Shown in pieces: positions 26,338 through 35,169 of a stretch of 51,532 bases of DNA. A program made the translations under genes and the position numbers. The stretch spans positions 1 to 51,532 of the forward strand of contig JAQXIO010000028.1 of the NCBI GenBank assembly GCA_029007825.1. The letters run 5' to 3'. The DNA comes from Bacteroidales bacterium. Its GTDB lineage: Bacteria > Bacteroidota > Bacteroidia > Bacteroidales > JAQXIO01. Each line of letters begins with the position of its first letter. Positions within the stretch are counted from its first letter, which is position 1. The notes under the pieces were generated by a model. It saw nothing but the letters and a program-made list of their open reading frames with translations, was not told the origin of the DNA and ran no database searches.

Positions 26338-26642
26338 ATTTCAATTTCTATGGACTCTCCCTCAATCTATACAGAAAATCAATATTTTACAGAGATACTG
26401 AACCTATCGAATATACAATACAGCAAACGTGTAATTTTATTTATCATATAAAGTACTTCTTTTTTCAATCAGAGAATACTTTTATACTTTATCTTCGGAA
26501 TAAACTTAAAATGGAAAATATTTTGTAAGCAGATCCCTATGTTTTGCATATCACCTTAGGTAATTAATAAAATAATTAAATAAATAAAAGTATATATCAA
26601 TTCGAATTAAAAATAGGGGTATTTCTTCATATAAAAAATATT

Positions 26643-26650
26643 TATTTTTG
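26643..26650 (+). promoter_or_regulatory. Promoter -7 box of the small lipoprotein gene
   Basis: TATTTTTG matches TAnnTTTG, 94 bases before the ATG at 26745. It implies an untranslated leader of about 85 bases. Confidence 0.5.
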
Positions 26651-26744
26651 CGCCCAGTTAAGCTAATCCACAGAATAGAGTAACGGGTTCGATCTATTCT
26701 ACGGATTTAAATTAATAATCAGAACCCTATTTTATAGTTAAATT

Positions 26745-27158
26745 ATGAAAAAGATTATTGCGGCGATGTGTTGTATCGCAATGTTCTCGTTTTTATTTAT
26801 CGGTTGCTCAAAGGACGATGGTGGCCCCGATAAGGATGGCACTGACTCCAAAATGACATGGGAAAAGTTAGTAGAAAAATATCCATTTATGGAAAATTTC
26901 CCAAAATATGACGGTGATATCGAATTTCCCCAATACAATAAAACTTTCGGAATGGAAAGCGTCGGCTTTTTCGATTACAAATGCGACGCATCTATGGCTA
27001 CAAAGTATTATACAAAACTAGCTACTATGGGATTTACAGTAAATCCAAATGCCGAAGGTATTTATACAAAGACGGCCAATGGTTATGACCTTACTTTCAC
27101 GGGTGCACATTCTGCAGGAAATTTCGGGATGGTGTTTGCGTGTAATCCGATTGACTGA
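26745..27158 (+). CDS. Small lipoprotein with surface-export-type tail (137 aa)
   Basis: The signal peptide ends in a lipobox at Cys21 (FLFIGC), followed by SKDDGG, an acidic stretch that resembles the lipoprotein export signal used to send Bacteroidota lipoproteins to the cell surface. The mature part of about 115 residues (TWEKLVEKYPFMENFP, then MATKYYTKLATMGFTVN) could form one compact alpha/beta domain. I recognise no family. It lies in the accessory patch between serS and the serS remnant, with its own promoter box and no cotranscribed neighbour. The function is unknown. Confidence 0.75.
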   Translation: MKKIIAAMCCIAMFSFLFIGCSKDDGGPDKDGTDSKMTWEKLVEKYPFMENFPKYDGDIEFPQYNKTFGMESVGFFDYKCDASMATKYYTKLATMGFTVNPNAEGIYTKTANGYDLTFTGAHSAGNFGMVFACNPID

Positions 27159-27297
27159 CGAATTAGACAGAGCTGTATAAAACCTTACGTTTGCTTCGTT
27201 TTTGCTCCAAAACAATTATTCTGGCAACAAGCATTGAAATAACACTTTTCACCCAATCTATAATGGGATGCGACAGCAACGTAGGGTATTTTATCGT

Positions 27298-27339
27298 ATG
27301 CCGAAATAATCTTTATAGAACATAAGATTATTTCGGCAT
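27298..27339. terminator. Perfect 16-bp hairpin, terminator-like
   Basis: ATGCCGAAATAATCTT (27298-27313) pairs perfectly with AAGATTATTTCGGCAT (27324-27339) around a 10-base loop. The tail TTTCTG is only a weak T tract. It could end the lipoprotein transcript, 140 bases downstream of its stop, or mark a recombination junction. Confidence 0.55.
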
Positions 27340-27367
27340 TTCTGTTCTACATTTATGACATTTCTTT

Positions 27368-27422
27368 AACTGAAGCGCATTAGCTTTACCGCGTATTGTT
27401 GCCACATTGCTGGAAAACAACC
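27368..27422 (+). pseudogene. Degenerate duplicate of the 3' part of serS
   Basis: These 55 bases match serS positions 26159-26213 at 51 of 55 sites without gaps. Differences are at 27371, 27379, 27397 and 27404; two would be silent in the serS frame, one changes an Ala codon to Thr and one makes a stop (TGA). The copied part encodes class II motif 3 (SALALPRIVAALLENN). Similarity may continue weakly for about 12 bases after a small deletion. No other part of serS is seen nearby. It is a remnant, not a gene. Confidence 0.85.
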
Positions 27423-27481
27423 CAGGAGGCAGAATTAACAATTTTATTGCGGATACTTATCCCATATCATTAATTAATCGC

Positions 27482-28234
27482 TTATTGGCAAACAAATATC
27501 TGCTTTTCCGAATCATCACAAAATGCTTCTTCTTCAAAACTCCCAAATTTATGGATAATTTTAAAGCCATTCCACTCCATATATGAATTTAGCTCCTGAG
27601 GAAAAAATAGCCTCATATCCAGATTTTGAATCGAATCAAACTCGCCGTTAATAAAGTAATGCCACTCTATGCGATTAATCTGAGTTTTTGTTTCATATCG
27701 CATTATCTGCTTTATCAAAACTTTTCTTCCATCTTTGGTGGTATATTCAGCAATTTCTATTTGTTTTTTTTCGTGTTCTACAATATATCGAATATCTGGA
27801 TTAAAGCAATCTAACAGAAAAAGACCTCCTGCCTTGAGATGATTTTTAACAACATTAAAAGCCTTAAACAAATCTTCATTTCGATATAGATGATGGATGG
27901 AATTAAAAGGGATGAAAATAAGGTCATATTTTTTCTGTAAATCCAAAGTTCTAATATCAGCTTCTATAAACTCAATTTCCAATCCTGCTGCGGAAGCTTT
28001 TACTTTCGCTTGTTCAAGCATAGAAGAAGTATAATCTACCCCACTAATATTATATCCATCTTTTGCTATCGGAATAGTAAGCCTGCCTGTACCACAACAA
28101 AGCTCAAGTATAGAGGTATTCTTATTTTTAGGCAGCCACCGCTTATAAAATTGCAAATCGTCTATGTGGGTATTCATACCGTCATAAATATTCGCATCAT
28201 AAATTAAGTTTCCGACTTTATAATTGCTGTTCAT
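27482..28234 (-). CDS. Class I SAM-dependent methyltransferase
   Basis: This 250-residue protein has a Rossmann-type methyltransferase domain with motif I LELCCGTGRLTIPIA (about residues 42-56), SGVDYTSSMLEQAK (motif II acidic residue), EFIEADIRTLDL, and FIPFNSIHHLYRNEDLFKAF (motif IV and the following helix). The C-terminal 110 residues form the substrate part with several strands. The substrate is not predictable. I chose the ATG at 28234; a TTG four codons earlier is less likely. The gene is visibly more AT-rich than the housekeeping genes around it, in keeping with acquisition. No promoter box was found, and the gene ends next to the serS remnant. Confidence 0.82.
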   Translation of the reverse strand: MNSNYKVGNLIYDANIYDGMNTHIDDLQFYKRWLPKNKNTSILELCCGTGRLTIPIAKDGYNISGVDYTSSMLEQAKVKASAAGLEIEFIEADIRTLDLQKKYDLIFIPFNSIHHLYRNEDLFKAFNVVKNHLKAGGLFLLDCFNPDIRYIVEHEKKQIEIAEYTTKDGRKVLIKQIMRYETKTQINRIEWHYFINGEFDSIQNLDMRLFFPQELNSYMEWNGFKIIHKFGSFEEEAFCDDSEKQIFVCQ

Positions 28235-28556
28235 TTTATCCTTCAATATTTATTAATTGTCTACCTACTATTTTAAACTATAAATGGTTTGCAATAAACA
28301 CTGCGCCTCAGTATAATCAAGTAAACTTATTTCTGCATTCGGCTTACAGTTTATTTTAATCTATAACTGTGTCCGGCTTGTAGTTTATTAAAAAACGACA
28401 GCTTGACCAAATCAATACCGTTGCTTTATCAAAGTAGGATAAAAAGCTACTATAAATGTTTACGGCTTTATCTCAAAATACAGGAGAGCATGACAGATCC
28501 GATTCTCTTATCACTCCCTTAATGTGAAATAAAAGCATACTACCAAGCTCTTTCTT
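28235..28556. other. Intergenic region, no gene seen
   Basis: This 322-bp gap between two minus-strand genes contains a weak imperfect direct repeat (28339-28355 and 28373-28389, 14 of 17 sites identical) and otherwise nothing I can recognise. The methyltransferase promoter must lie here but has no clear TAnnTTTG. Confidence 0.4.
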
Positions 28557-29018
28557 TTATAGCTTTAAGCGCATAGCCGTATCTTTGACAGATTCAAAAC
28601 CTAAATCCTGATAAACTTTCTTCCCCATTTGGGTAGCCTGGAGATCAACCATTTCAACATTGAGTTTTTTTGCTTTACGAATCAACGATTGAATGACTGA
28701 TGTCGCATATCCTTTTTTTCTATATTCAGGATAAGTAATTACGTTCAACAGTGTTGCTGCAATTCCCGAAGGGAATAATATTCCGGCTGGTCTTTCTCCT
28801 ATAACCATAAAAGCTGCCGCCACGACCTGTCGTTCATCTTCAGCATAAAAAGCGATAAAATCCCCCAAAGGAATATGTTTCCGGTAATATTTATCCAACT
28901 GTGCTCTAAGTGTCTGCTCTTGCTCATCTGACAATTCAAACCCAATCATAACGATAAAATCCAACCTAATACGTATAAGAAGGTCGATGTCTTCTAAAGT
29001 TGCTTCTTTTATTTTCAT
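28557..29018 (-). CDS. GNAT-family N-acetyltransferase
   Basis: This 153-residue protein has the GNAT fold: N-terminal strand-helix (MKIKEATLEDIDLLIRIRLDF), central strands (FIAFYAEDERQVVAAAFMVIG), the acetyl-CoA pyrophosphate loop (YRKKGYATSVIQSLIRKA) after NVITYPEY, and a final VDLQATQMGKKVYQDLGFESV that packs against the cofactor. The substrate is unknown; small-molecule or antibiotic-like amines are common for such proteins. It has its own promoter box 30 bases upstream and no cotranscribed partner. It belongs to the accessory patch between serS and mutA. Confidence 0.88.
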   Translation of the reverse strand: MKIKEATLEDIDLLIRIRLDFIVMIGFELSDEQEQTLRAQLDKYYRKHIPLGDFIAFYAEDERQVVAAAFMVIGERPAGILFPSGIAATLLNVITYPEYRKKGYATSVIQSLIRKAKKLNVEMVDLQATQMGKKVYQDLGFESVKDTAMRLKL

Positions 29019-29047
29019 ATATCAAACTGTTTAGATACCGGATTATG

Positions 29048-29055
29048 CAAAGCTA
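29048..29055 (-). promoter_or_regulatory. Promoter -7 box of the GNAT gene
   Basis: On the minus strand this reads TAGCTTTG, matching TAnnTTTG, 29 bases before the ATG at 29018. Confidence 0.55.
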
Positions 29056-29367
29056 AAGAGAAACTTATCTGTTTCCGCCGAACGACTATGGTATATTATC
29101 CGAATTCATTTTTTAATTTAAAGATATACCTAAGTTCCTCATTTAACAAAGGTATTCTTTCTCCTTTAAAGCCCGCTCGATTTATTCTTTATTATTTTCT
29201 CATTACAGGGAGCGTCAAACTAACAAAAAACTCTTTTAACGAAGGGTAAACATTGCATTTCAATCTCATCTTTTACCAGTCTATTTTATAAACGTCAAAA
29301 GTATTTCAGAAGCGTTATAAATAGCCACTTTTTTACTTTATTGCATCCTCTTTCAAAGCAAAATGCT

Positions 29368-29375
29368 TACCTTTG
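29368..29375 (+). promoter_or_regulatory. Promoter -7 box of the mutA-mutB cluster
   Basis: TACCTTTG matches TAnnTTTG and lies 77 bases before the mutA ATG. A TTG lies 24 bases further upstream (29341-29343), wider than the usual 19-21. Confidence 0.5.
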
Positions 29376-29452
29376 TGAATTTGTCAGGAATAATCTTTTA
29401 CAGGATATCAAGTTGCTTATATTCTTTAACTTAACTTCTAACAATAAACAAT

Positions 29453-31312
29453 ATGGCAGAATTGAAAGAAAAACTTTTTTCGGAGTTCCCTCCTGTTTCA
29501 CCCGAAGCATGGAAAGAAAAAATCATCGTTGATTTAAAGGGTGCCGACTTCGACAAGAAACTTATTTGGAAAACCAATGAAGGTTTCAACGTAAACCCAT
29601 TTTACACGGCAGAGGATATCGAAGGAATGAAATCGACAGACTCTCTTCCGGGTGAATTTCCTTTTATCCGCGGAACAAAGACCGACAATTCATGGTATGT
29701 ACGCCAAGATATCCATGTCGCCGATTTCAAAGAAGCGAATAAAAAGGCTTTTGAGCTTCTGGAGAAGGGCGTTACGTCCCTCGGTTTTCACATAAAAAAA
29801 GACGCTTTAAACGCAGAGAATCTTGCGACTTTGCTGGATGGAATCTGTCCTGAAAAGGTCGAACTTAATTTTAAGACCTGTAATTGTGCAACCGAACAGT
29901 TGCTCGAACTTCTTACCAGTTTTTATACAGCAAAAGGATACGATTTGAGCAAGTGCATAGGCTCCGTTGCTTATGACCCGTTCAAGAAGCCTCTCATCAA
30001 AGGTGTCGAAGCCGATGACTGGGTAAATTCGGCTATCAAAATATTCGAAGCATCAAAGGCTCTTCCCAAATACCGAGTTTTAACGGTTAATGCTATAAAC
30101 TTAAATAATGCAGGTTCTTATATTTATCAGGAATTGGGTTATGCCCTTGCTTGGGGAAACGAAATCTTGGCAAAATTGACCGATGCAGGCTTAGATGCAA
30201 CAGAAGTAGCTAAAAAAATAAAATTCAACTTCGGTATCAGCACCAACTATTTCATGGAGATAGCCAAATTCAGAGCTGCCCGGATGTTATGGGCTAACAT
30301 TGTAAAAGCTTACCAAAAAGAGGGTGACTGCGAATGCGCTGCCAAGATATATGTGCACGCTCAAACGTCTGAATGGAATATGACTGTTTACGATGCTCAT
30401 GTAAATTTGCTCCGTTCACAAACAGAAGCTATGTCGGCTGCTTTAGCCGGTGTTAATTCATTGTTGGTAGTACCTTTCGATAAGCCTTTCAAAGTAGCAG
30501 ACGATTTTTCGGAACGTATTGCGCGAAACCAACAGTTACTGTTAAAAGAGGAGTGCCACTTCGACAAGGTTGTTGATCCGTCAGCGGGTTCTTATTATAT
30601 CGAAAACCTGACTCAATCTATCGCAAAAGAGGCATGGAAGCTTTTCCTTAGCGTTGAAGATGAGGGAGGATTCTATGCTGCGATCAAAAAGAACAGTGTA
30701 CAAGAAGCTATCAAGGCCTCGTCCAAAGCTCGCAAAGCTGCTATCGCAACACGTCGTGAAAGTTTATTGGGGACCAACCAGTATCCAAACTTCACAGAGA
30801 CAGCAGTTCAAAAAATAAAAGAGACACCTTCATGTAACTGTGGCTGCAACAGTGCCAAGAGTATCGAACCGTTGTGTTTCGAACGCGGTGCCGTTGAATT
30901 CGAAGAGTTACGTTTGGCTACCGAGCGTTCGGGTAAAACTCCGAAGGCGTTTATGCTTACTATCGGAAATCTTGCTATGCGTTTGGCTCGCTCACAGTTC
31001 TCCTGCAATTTCTTTGCTTGTGCGGGGTATAAAGTGATCGACAATCTCGGCTTCGACACCGTAGAAGCCGGTATCAAAGCGGCTATGGATGCTAAGGCTG
31101 AAATCGTCGTATTATGTTCCAGCGACGATGAATACGCAACATTCGCTCCCGAAGCAAAGGCGGCATTAAAAGATAAAGCCATTCTTGTAGTAGCTGGAGC
31201 TCCTGCCTGCATGGAAGAGCTGAAAGCCCAGGGTATCGATCAGTTTATTCATGTCCGTTCGAATGTACTCGAGACTTTGAAAGATTTCAACAAAAAATTA
31301 GGAATTTGCTGA
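29453..31312 (+). CDS. mutA: Methylmalonyl-CoA mutase small subunit
   Basis: MutA is the non-catalytic beta subunit of the B12-dependent mutase that interconverts succinyl-CoA and methylmalonyl-CoA in propionate fermentation. The 619-residue protein has the barrel domain ([65 protein letters not shown]) and a C-terminal B12-fold domain that lacks the DxHxxG cobalt-ligand motif, as expected for this subunit. Near residue 465 a Cys-rich stretch (SCNCGC) lies in the linker. Unusually, the large subunit gene is not next to it: two membrane-protein genes intervene. Confidence 0.95.
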   Translation: MAELKEKLFSEFPPVSPEAWKEKIIVDLKGADFDKKLIWKTNEGFNVNPFYTAEDIEGMKSTDSLPGEFPFIRGTKTDNSWYVRQDIHVADFKEANKKAFELLEKGVTSLGFHIKKDALNAENLATLLDGICPEKVELNFKTCNCATEQLLELLTSFYTAKGYDLSKCIGSVAYDPFKKPLIKGVEADDWVNSAIKIFEASKALPKYRVLTVNAINLNNAGSYIYQELGYALAWGNEILAKLTDAGLDATEVAKKIKFNFGISTNYFMEIAKFRAARMLWANIVKAYQKEGDCECAAKIYVHAQTSEWNMTVYDAHVNLLRSQTEAMSAALAGVNSLLVVPFDKPFKVADDFSERIARNQQLLLKEECHFDKVVDPSAGSYYIENLTQSIAKEAWKLFLSVEDEGGFYAAIKKNSVQEAIKASSKARKAAIATRRESLLGTNQYPNFTETAVQKIKETPSCNCGCNSAKSIEPLCFERGAVEFEELRLATERSGKTPKAFMLTIGNLAMRLARSQFSCNFFACAGYKVIDNLGFDTVEAGIKAAMDAKAEIVVLCSSDDEYATFAPEAKAALKDKAILVVAGAPACMEELKAQGIDQFIHVRSNVLETLKDFNKKLGIC

Positions 31313-31313
31313 T

Positions 31314-32222
31314 ATGAGCCGTAAACCTACCTTAAAAGAGTGGATTTTCGCTACACGTCCGTGGTCTTTTCCGGCATCGGGGCTTCCCGCTGTTACCGCT
31401 ATCTTTTATATTTTTTGTTTCAGACATAATTATAATGCAGATATAAACTGGTGGTTAGGGGTATTAGCCGTTCTGGGAACGATTTTCATGCATGCGGGGG
31501 GAAATCTGATCAGCGATTATTTCGACTACATAAAAGGGGTAGACCGCGAAGACCGTATGAGCAACAGTCTTTTGCTCGATGACGGAGTGTTCTCTCCGAA
31601 ACAGATATTGAATTATGGTCTTATCTGTTTGCTGACTGGTGCTTTAATCGGATTCTACCTTTATTCCAAAACAGGATGGGTATTACTTATTTTAGGTGGT
31701 TTCGGCATATTGAGTGCGCTTTTGTATTTTCAATTCAAGGCAAGGGCACTCGGTGATCTTTTAATTTTCGTAACTTATGCCCCTGTAATAATGTTGGGTG
31801 TAGGTTATGTTCTCACAATGACTATCAGTATTCCGTTATTGTTGCTTTCAATCCCTATCGGGTTGATAATCGTCAATATTTTACATGCCAACAATACGCG
31901 CGATATCGAGACTGACAGCAGAGCCGGCATAAGAACCCTTGCTATGAACTTAGGCGTTCGACGTTCCGTCGTACTTTACGATGTGTTCACGGTTTCCGCT
32001 TACCTGTTAATCGTACTGTTCGTAGCTATTAAGCTGTTACCATTGCTGTCATTAGCAGTAATCGTAACCTTTCCGCTGGCATGGAGGAATATGAAAATGA
32101 TGGAAACAGTAAAAATAAAGGGTAGAGAGGCTATAAAGACATTGGACGAAAAGACTGCGCAACTGCAACTTATCCTTTGCTCATGTCTTTCTCTTACCTT
32201 ATTTATTGCAAACTGGGTATGA
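31314..32222 (+). CDS. UbiA-family prenyltransferase, probably menaquinone pathway (MenA-like)
   Basis: This 302-residue integral membrane protein has about nine hydrophobic helices. The first UbiA motif is at N64 with D68 and D71 (GGNLISDYFDYIKGVD) and the second is NNTRDIETDSRAGIRTLA; together they bind the Mg2+-prenyl diphosphate. MenA attaches the isoprenoid tail to 1,4-dihydroxy-2-naphthoate in menaquinone synthesis. The family also includes UbiA and other prenyltransferases, so the substrate is inferred from weak overall resemblance and from the need for menaquinone in fumarate respiration. It begins one base after the mutA stop and overlaps the following protease gene by four bases (ATGA). 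Confidence 0.8.
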   Translation: MSRKPTLKEWIFATRPWSFPASGLPAVTAIFYIFCFRHNYNADINWWLGVLAVLGTIFMHAGGNLISDYFDYIKGVDREDRMSNSLLLDDGVFSPKQILNYGLICLLTGALIGFYLYSKTGWVLLILGGFGILSALLYFQFKARALGDLLIFVTYAPVIMLGVGYVLTMTISIPLLLLSIPIGLIIVNILHANNTRDIETDSRAGIRTLAMNLGVRRSVVLYDVFTVSAYLLIVLFVAIKLLPLLSLAVIVTFPLAWRNMKMMETVKIKGREAIKTLDEKTAQLQLILCSCLSLTLFIANWV

Positions 32223-32839
32223 AAAAAGTTTCTTTTTCGCTATTTGTAGCCGCCGTCTTATGGTTCGTGATGTTTTCACCATGGACTTCCGCCTCTGTAA
32301 ATTTCTGGCAGGTTATGTCGGTATCGGCTGCAACGCTCATTGCATTGGCATTGTTTTTCGGGAATGACTGGAAACAGCAGTTCCGTTTTAACGGCCGCGC
32401 CTTCGGCATAGGAATCGGTTCCGCTGCAATCCTCTGGGTTGTATTTTATTTCGGAGACTTAATATCGTCCTATTTATTCGATTTCGCCCGTCCTCAAATA
32501 GACAATGTATATGGAATGAAGAGCGGAGAGAATCTTTCATTATTATCCATTTTACTATTTTTACTGATCGCTCCTGCCGAAGAGATTTTCTGGCGCGGTT
32601 ACATACAGCGCTCCTTATCGGCACGGTTCGGCAAAAATACCGGACTGATACTGGCAACAACAGCTTATACTCTGGTACACATCTGGTCATTCAACTTTAT
32701 GTTGATTATGTCGGCGCTCGTAGTAGGATTCGCATGGGGATGGCTTTATAAGAAAGAGGCCAATCTGATTACGCTTATCCTGTCACACGCTATCTGGGAT
32801 GTTACCATATTTATTTTATTACCAACTTCAAATGTATAA
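32219..32839 (+). CDS. CPBP-family intramembrane glutamic endopeptidase
   Basis: This 206-residue membrane protein has six to seven hydrophobic helices and the CPBP (CAAX protease/Abi) motifs: E121-E122-x3-R126 in PAEEIFWRGYIQ, then HIWSFNF and LSHAIWD with conserved His residues. Members act as intramembrane proteases in prenyl-protein or peptide processing and bacteriocin immunity; most bacterial substrates are unknown. I chose the ATG at 32219 because it overlaps the stop of the prenyltransferase (ATGA); the frame is open 14 codons further but those lie inside that gene. It is followed by mutB 18 bases later. Confidence 0.85.
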   Translation: MKKVSFSLFVAAVLWFVMFSPWTSASVNFWQVMSVSAATLIALALFFGNDWKQQFRFNGRAFGIGIGSAAILWVVFYFGDLISSYLFDFARPQIDNVYGMKSGENLSLLSILLFLLIAPAEEIFWRGYIQRSLSARFGKNTGLILATTAYTLVHIWSFNFMLIMSALVVGFAWGWLYKKEANLITLILSHAIWDVTIFILLPTSNV

Positions 32840-32857
32840 CAAGTCACATTTATAAAT

Positions 32858-35002
32858 ATGAGACCTAATTTCAAAAACATTGACATTAATGCCGGATTCA
32901 AAGCAACCAATGCGAGTGAATGGGCAAAAGAGCAAGGCATTAAAGCCGACTGGTTAACTCCAGAACAAATTCCGGTAAAATCAGTTTATACGAAAGACGA
33001 TCTGGCCGGAATGGAACATTTACATTATGTAGCGGGTATTCCTCCTTATCTGAGAGGTCCTTACTCGGGAATGTATGCTACACGTCCATGGACAATCCGT
33101 CAATATGCAGGTTTTTCAACGGCCGAAGAATCGAATGCATTTTATCGCCGTAACCTTGCATCGGGACAGAAAGGTCTTTCTGTTGCCTTCGATTTAGCTA
33201 CACACAGAGGTTACGATGCAACACATGAACGTGTTGTCGGCGACGTAGGTAAAGCGGGAGTATCTATCTGCTCATTAGAAGATATGAAAGTTTTATTCGA
33301 AGGTATTCCTTTGAACAAGATGTCGGTGTCTATGACAATGAATGGTGCCGTTCTTCCTGTTCTTGCTTTCTATATCAACGCAGGATTGGAACAGGGCGCA
33401 AAATTAGAAGAGATGGCGGGTACCATACAGAACGATATTCTTAAAGAGTTCATGGTTCGTAATACTTATATTTATCCGCCAGAATTCTCCATGCGTATTA
33501 TTGCCGATATTTTCGAGTATACTTCCCAAAAGATGCCGAAGTTCAACTCTATTTCTATTTCGGGTTATCATATGCAGGAAGCCGGCGCTACCGCCGATAT
33601 TGAGATGGCTTATACTCTTGCAGACGGAATGGAATATCTCCGTGCGGGTATCAATGCGGGTATCGATGTGGATGCTTTCGCACCCCGCCTTTCGTTCTTC
33701 TGGGCTATCGGGATGAACCATTTTATGGAGATCGCCAAGATGCGTGCTGCACGTATGTTATGGGCTAAGATTGTAAAGAGTTTCGGCGCCAAGAATCCTA
33801 AATCTCTTGCACTGCGTACCCACAGCCAGACTTCAGGATGGTCTCTTACAGAACAAGATCCGTTCAATAACGTAGGGCGTACCTGTATCGAAGCTATGGC
33901 TGCAACGTTAGGCCATACGCAATCATTGCATACCAACGCTTTGGATGAGGCTATCGCACTTCCTACCGATTTTTCCGCACGTATCGCACGTAATACACAG
34001 ATTTATATTCAGGAAGAGACTAAAATCTGTAAGGAGATTGACCCGTGGGCTGGTTCTTATTATGTAGAATCGCTGACTAACGAACTGGTACATAAAGCAT
34101 GGGAACATATACAGGAGATCGAAAGCATGGGAGGAATGGCAAAGGCTATCGAAACCGGGTTGCCTAAACTCCGTATAGAAGAGGCTGCCGCACGTACCCA
34201 GGCTCGTATCGACTCTGCCGCACAAACAATTGTGGGTGTAAATAAATATCGTTTGGAAAAAGAAGATCCTATCGATATTCTGGAAGTCGATAACACTGTA
34301 GTACGCGAGCAACAAATCGCCCGTTTGAAGGAGTTAAAGGCTAACAGAGACGAAGCCGCTGTAAAAGCTGCTTTAGAGGCTATCACCAATTGCGTAAAGA
34401 CGAAAGAGGGCAATCTACTCGATTTAGCAGTGAAAGCTGCCAGTGTACGTGCTACTTTAGGAGAGATTTCAGATGCCTGCGAAGAGGTCGTAGGCCGTTA
34501 TAAAGCTATAATCAGAACTATTTCAGGCGTGTATTCTTCAGAAAACAAACAAGATCCGGATTTCATCCGTGCATGTGAACTTACAGAAGAGTTTGCTAAA
34601 AAAGAGGGACGTCAACCTCGTATTATGATTGCCAAAATGGGACAGGACGGACACGACCGCGGTGCGAAAGTAGTTGCTACGGGTTATGCTGACTGCGGTT
34701 TCGACGTAGATATGGGTCCTTTATTCCAGACTCCTGCCGAAGCTGCACGTGAAGCAGTAGAAAACGATGTCCATGTAATGGGAGTATCTTCATTAGCTGC
34801 AGGTCACAAAACGCTGATTCCGCAGGTTATCGAGGAATTAAAGAAACTCGGACGTCCTGATATCTTAGTAATAGCAGGCGGTGTTATTCCGGCGCAGGAT
34901 TATGATTTCCTTTACAAAGCGGGCGTAGCTGCTATTTTCGGTCCCGGTACATCGGTATCGAAAGCTGCCTGTCAAATGCTCGAAATCATGTTGGCTGAAT
35001 AA
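32858..35002 (+). CDS. mutB: Methylmalonyl-CoA mutase large subunit
   Basis: MutB is the catalytic alpha subunit: an adenosylcobalamin-dependent radical enzyme that isomerises succinyl-CoA and methylmalonyl-CoA. The 714-residue protein has the substrate barrel ([54 protein letters not shown]) and a C-terminal B12-binding domain with the cobalt-ligand motif D597-x-H599-x2-G602 (QDGHDRGAK) and the GVSSLAAGH and IAGGVIP loops. With mutA it forms the heterodimer. It sits after the prenyltransferase and protease genes on the same strand, with gaps small enough for one transcript, and ends with a strong terminator. Confidence 0.97.
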   Translation: MRPNFKNIDINAGFKATNASEWAKEQGIKADWLTPEQIPVKSVYTKDDLAGMEHLHYVAGIPPYLRGPYSGMYATRPWTIRQYAGFSTAEESNAFYRRNLASGQKGLSVAFDLATHRGYDATHERVVGDVGKAGVSICSLEDMKVLFEGIPLNKMSVSMTMNGAVLPVLAFYINAGLEQGAKLEEMAGTIQNDILKEFMVRNTYIYPPEFSMRIIADIFEYTSQKMPKFNSISISGYHMQEAGATADIEMAYTLADGMEYLRAGINAGIDVDAFAPRLSFFWAIGMNHFMEIAKMRAARMLWAKIVKSFGAKNPKSLALRTHSQTSGWSLTEQDPFNNVGRTCIEAMAATLGHTQSLHTNALDEAIALPTDFSARIARNTQIYIQEETKICKEIDPWAGSYYVESLTNELVHKAWEHIQEIESMGGMAKAIETGLPKLRIEEAAARTQARIDSAAQTIVGVNKYRLEKEDPIDILEVDNTVVREQQIARLKELKANRDEAAVKAALEAITNCVKTKEGNLLDLAVKAASVRATLGEISDACEEVVGRYKAIIRTISGVYSSENKQDPDFIRACELTEEFAKKEGRQPRIMIAKMGQDGHDRGAKVVATGYADCGFDVDMGPLFQTPAEAAREAVENDVHVMGVSSLAAGHKTLIPQVIEELKKLGRPDILVIAGGVIPAQDYDFLYKAGVAAIFGPGTSVSKAACQMLEIMLAE

Positions 35003-35022
35003 CAAGCAAAATACAGAACTTC

Positions 35023-35055
35023 AAAAAAGCGGTTGGTTCACCAACCGCTTTTTTT
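35023..35055 (+). terminator. Intrinsic terminator after mutB
   Basis: AAAAAAGCGGTTGGT (35023-35037) pairs perfectly with ACCAACCGCTTTTTT (35040-35054), with a short loop and a T-rich right arm. Confidence 0.9.
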
Positions 35056-35131
35056 GTATAATAATCAAAAATAATTGCATCAAAACAAAGCGGAAAAACG
35101 AGTGTCAAATGTTAAAAGTTTCTCCCGATAA

Positions 35132-35169
35132 AAATACGAATATTTTGTTATACTAAAATATTCGTATTT
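35132..35169. repeat. Perfect 15-bp inverted repeat
   Basis: AAATACGAATATTTT (35132-35146) and AAAATATTCGTATTT (35155-35169) are exact reverse complements around an 8-base spacer. It lies about 125 bases upstream of the GH9 promoter's -33 box. It could be a regulator-binding site or a second hairpin; there is no T-tract. Confidence 0.8.

Larger units (their letters stand above)
26282..26744. other. Intergenic region: terminator, then AT-rich spacer and promoter
   Basis: The gap contains the serS terminator (26298-26337) and the lipoprotein promoter (26643-26650). The stretch between them (about 26340-26640) is very AT-rich and shows no credible gene, RNA or repeat. A 67-codon frame starting inside the terminator is not convincing. 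Confidence 0.5.
27159..27481. other. Intergenic region with hairpin and serS remnant
   Basis: The gap holds the hairpin at 27298-27339 and the serS-derived fragment at 27368-27422. The rest shows no coding or RNA feature that I can recognise. Confidence 0.5.
29019..29452. other. Intergenic region upstream of mutA
   Basis: This 434-bp gap between divergent genes holds -7 boxes for the acetyltransferase gene (29048-29055) and mutA (29368-29375). The middle, about 29060-29360, shows no gene or RNA I can recognise. I looked for a cobalamin riboswitch and saw no B12-box-like sequence. Confidence 0.45.

Noticed and set aside
26325..26528. 67-codon open frame after serS
   Set aside because: It begins inside the serS terminator hairpin, is very AT-rich and shows no protein-like pattern.
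28339..28389. Imperfect direct repeat of 17 bases
   Set aside because: Only 14 of 17 positions agree between 28339-28355 and 28373-28389, the sequence is AT-rich, and there is no further copy; chance is likely.
29019..29452. Cobalamin riboswitch upstream of mutA
   Set aside because: No B12-box-like sequence or matching hairpins are visible, and the likely transcript start leaves a leader of under 80 bases.
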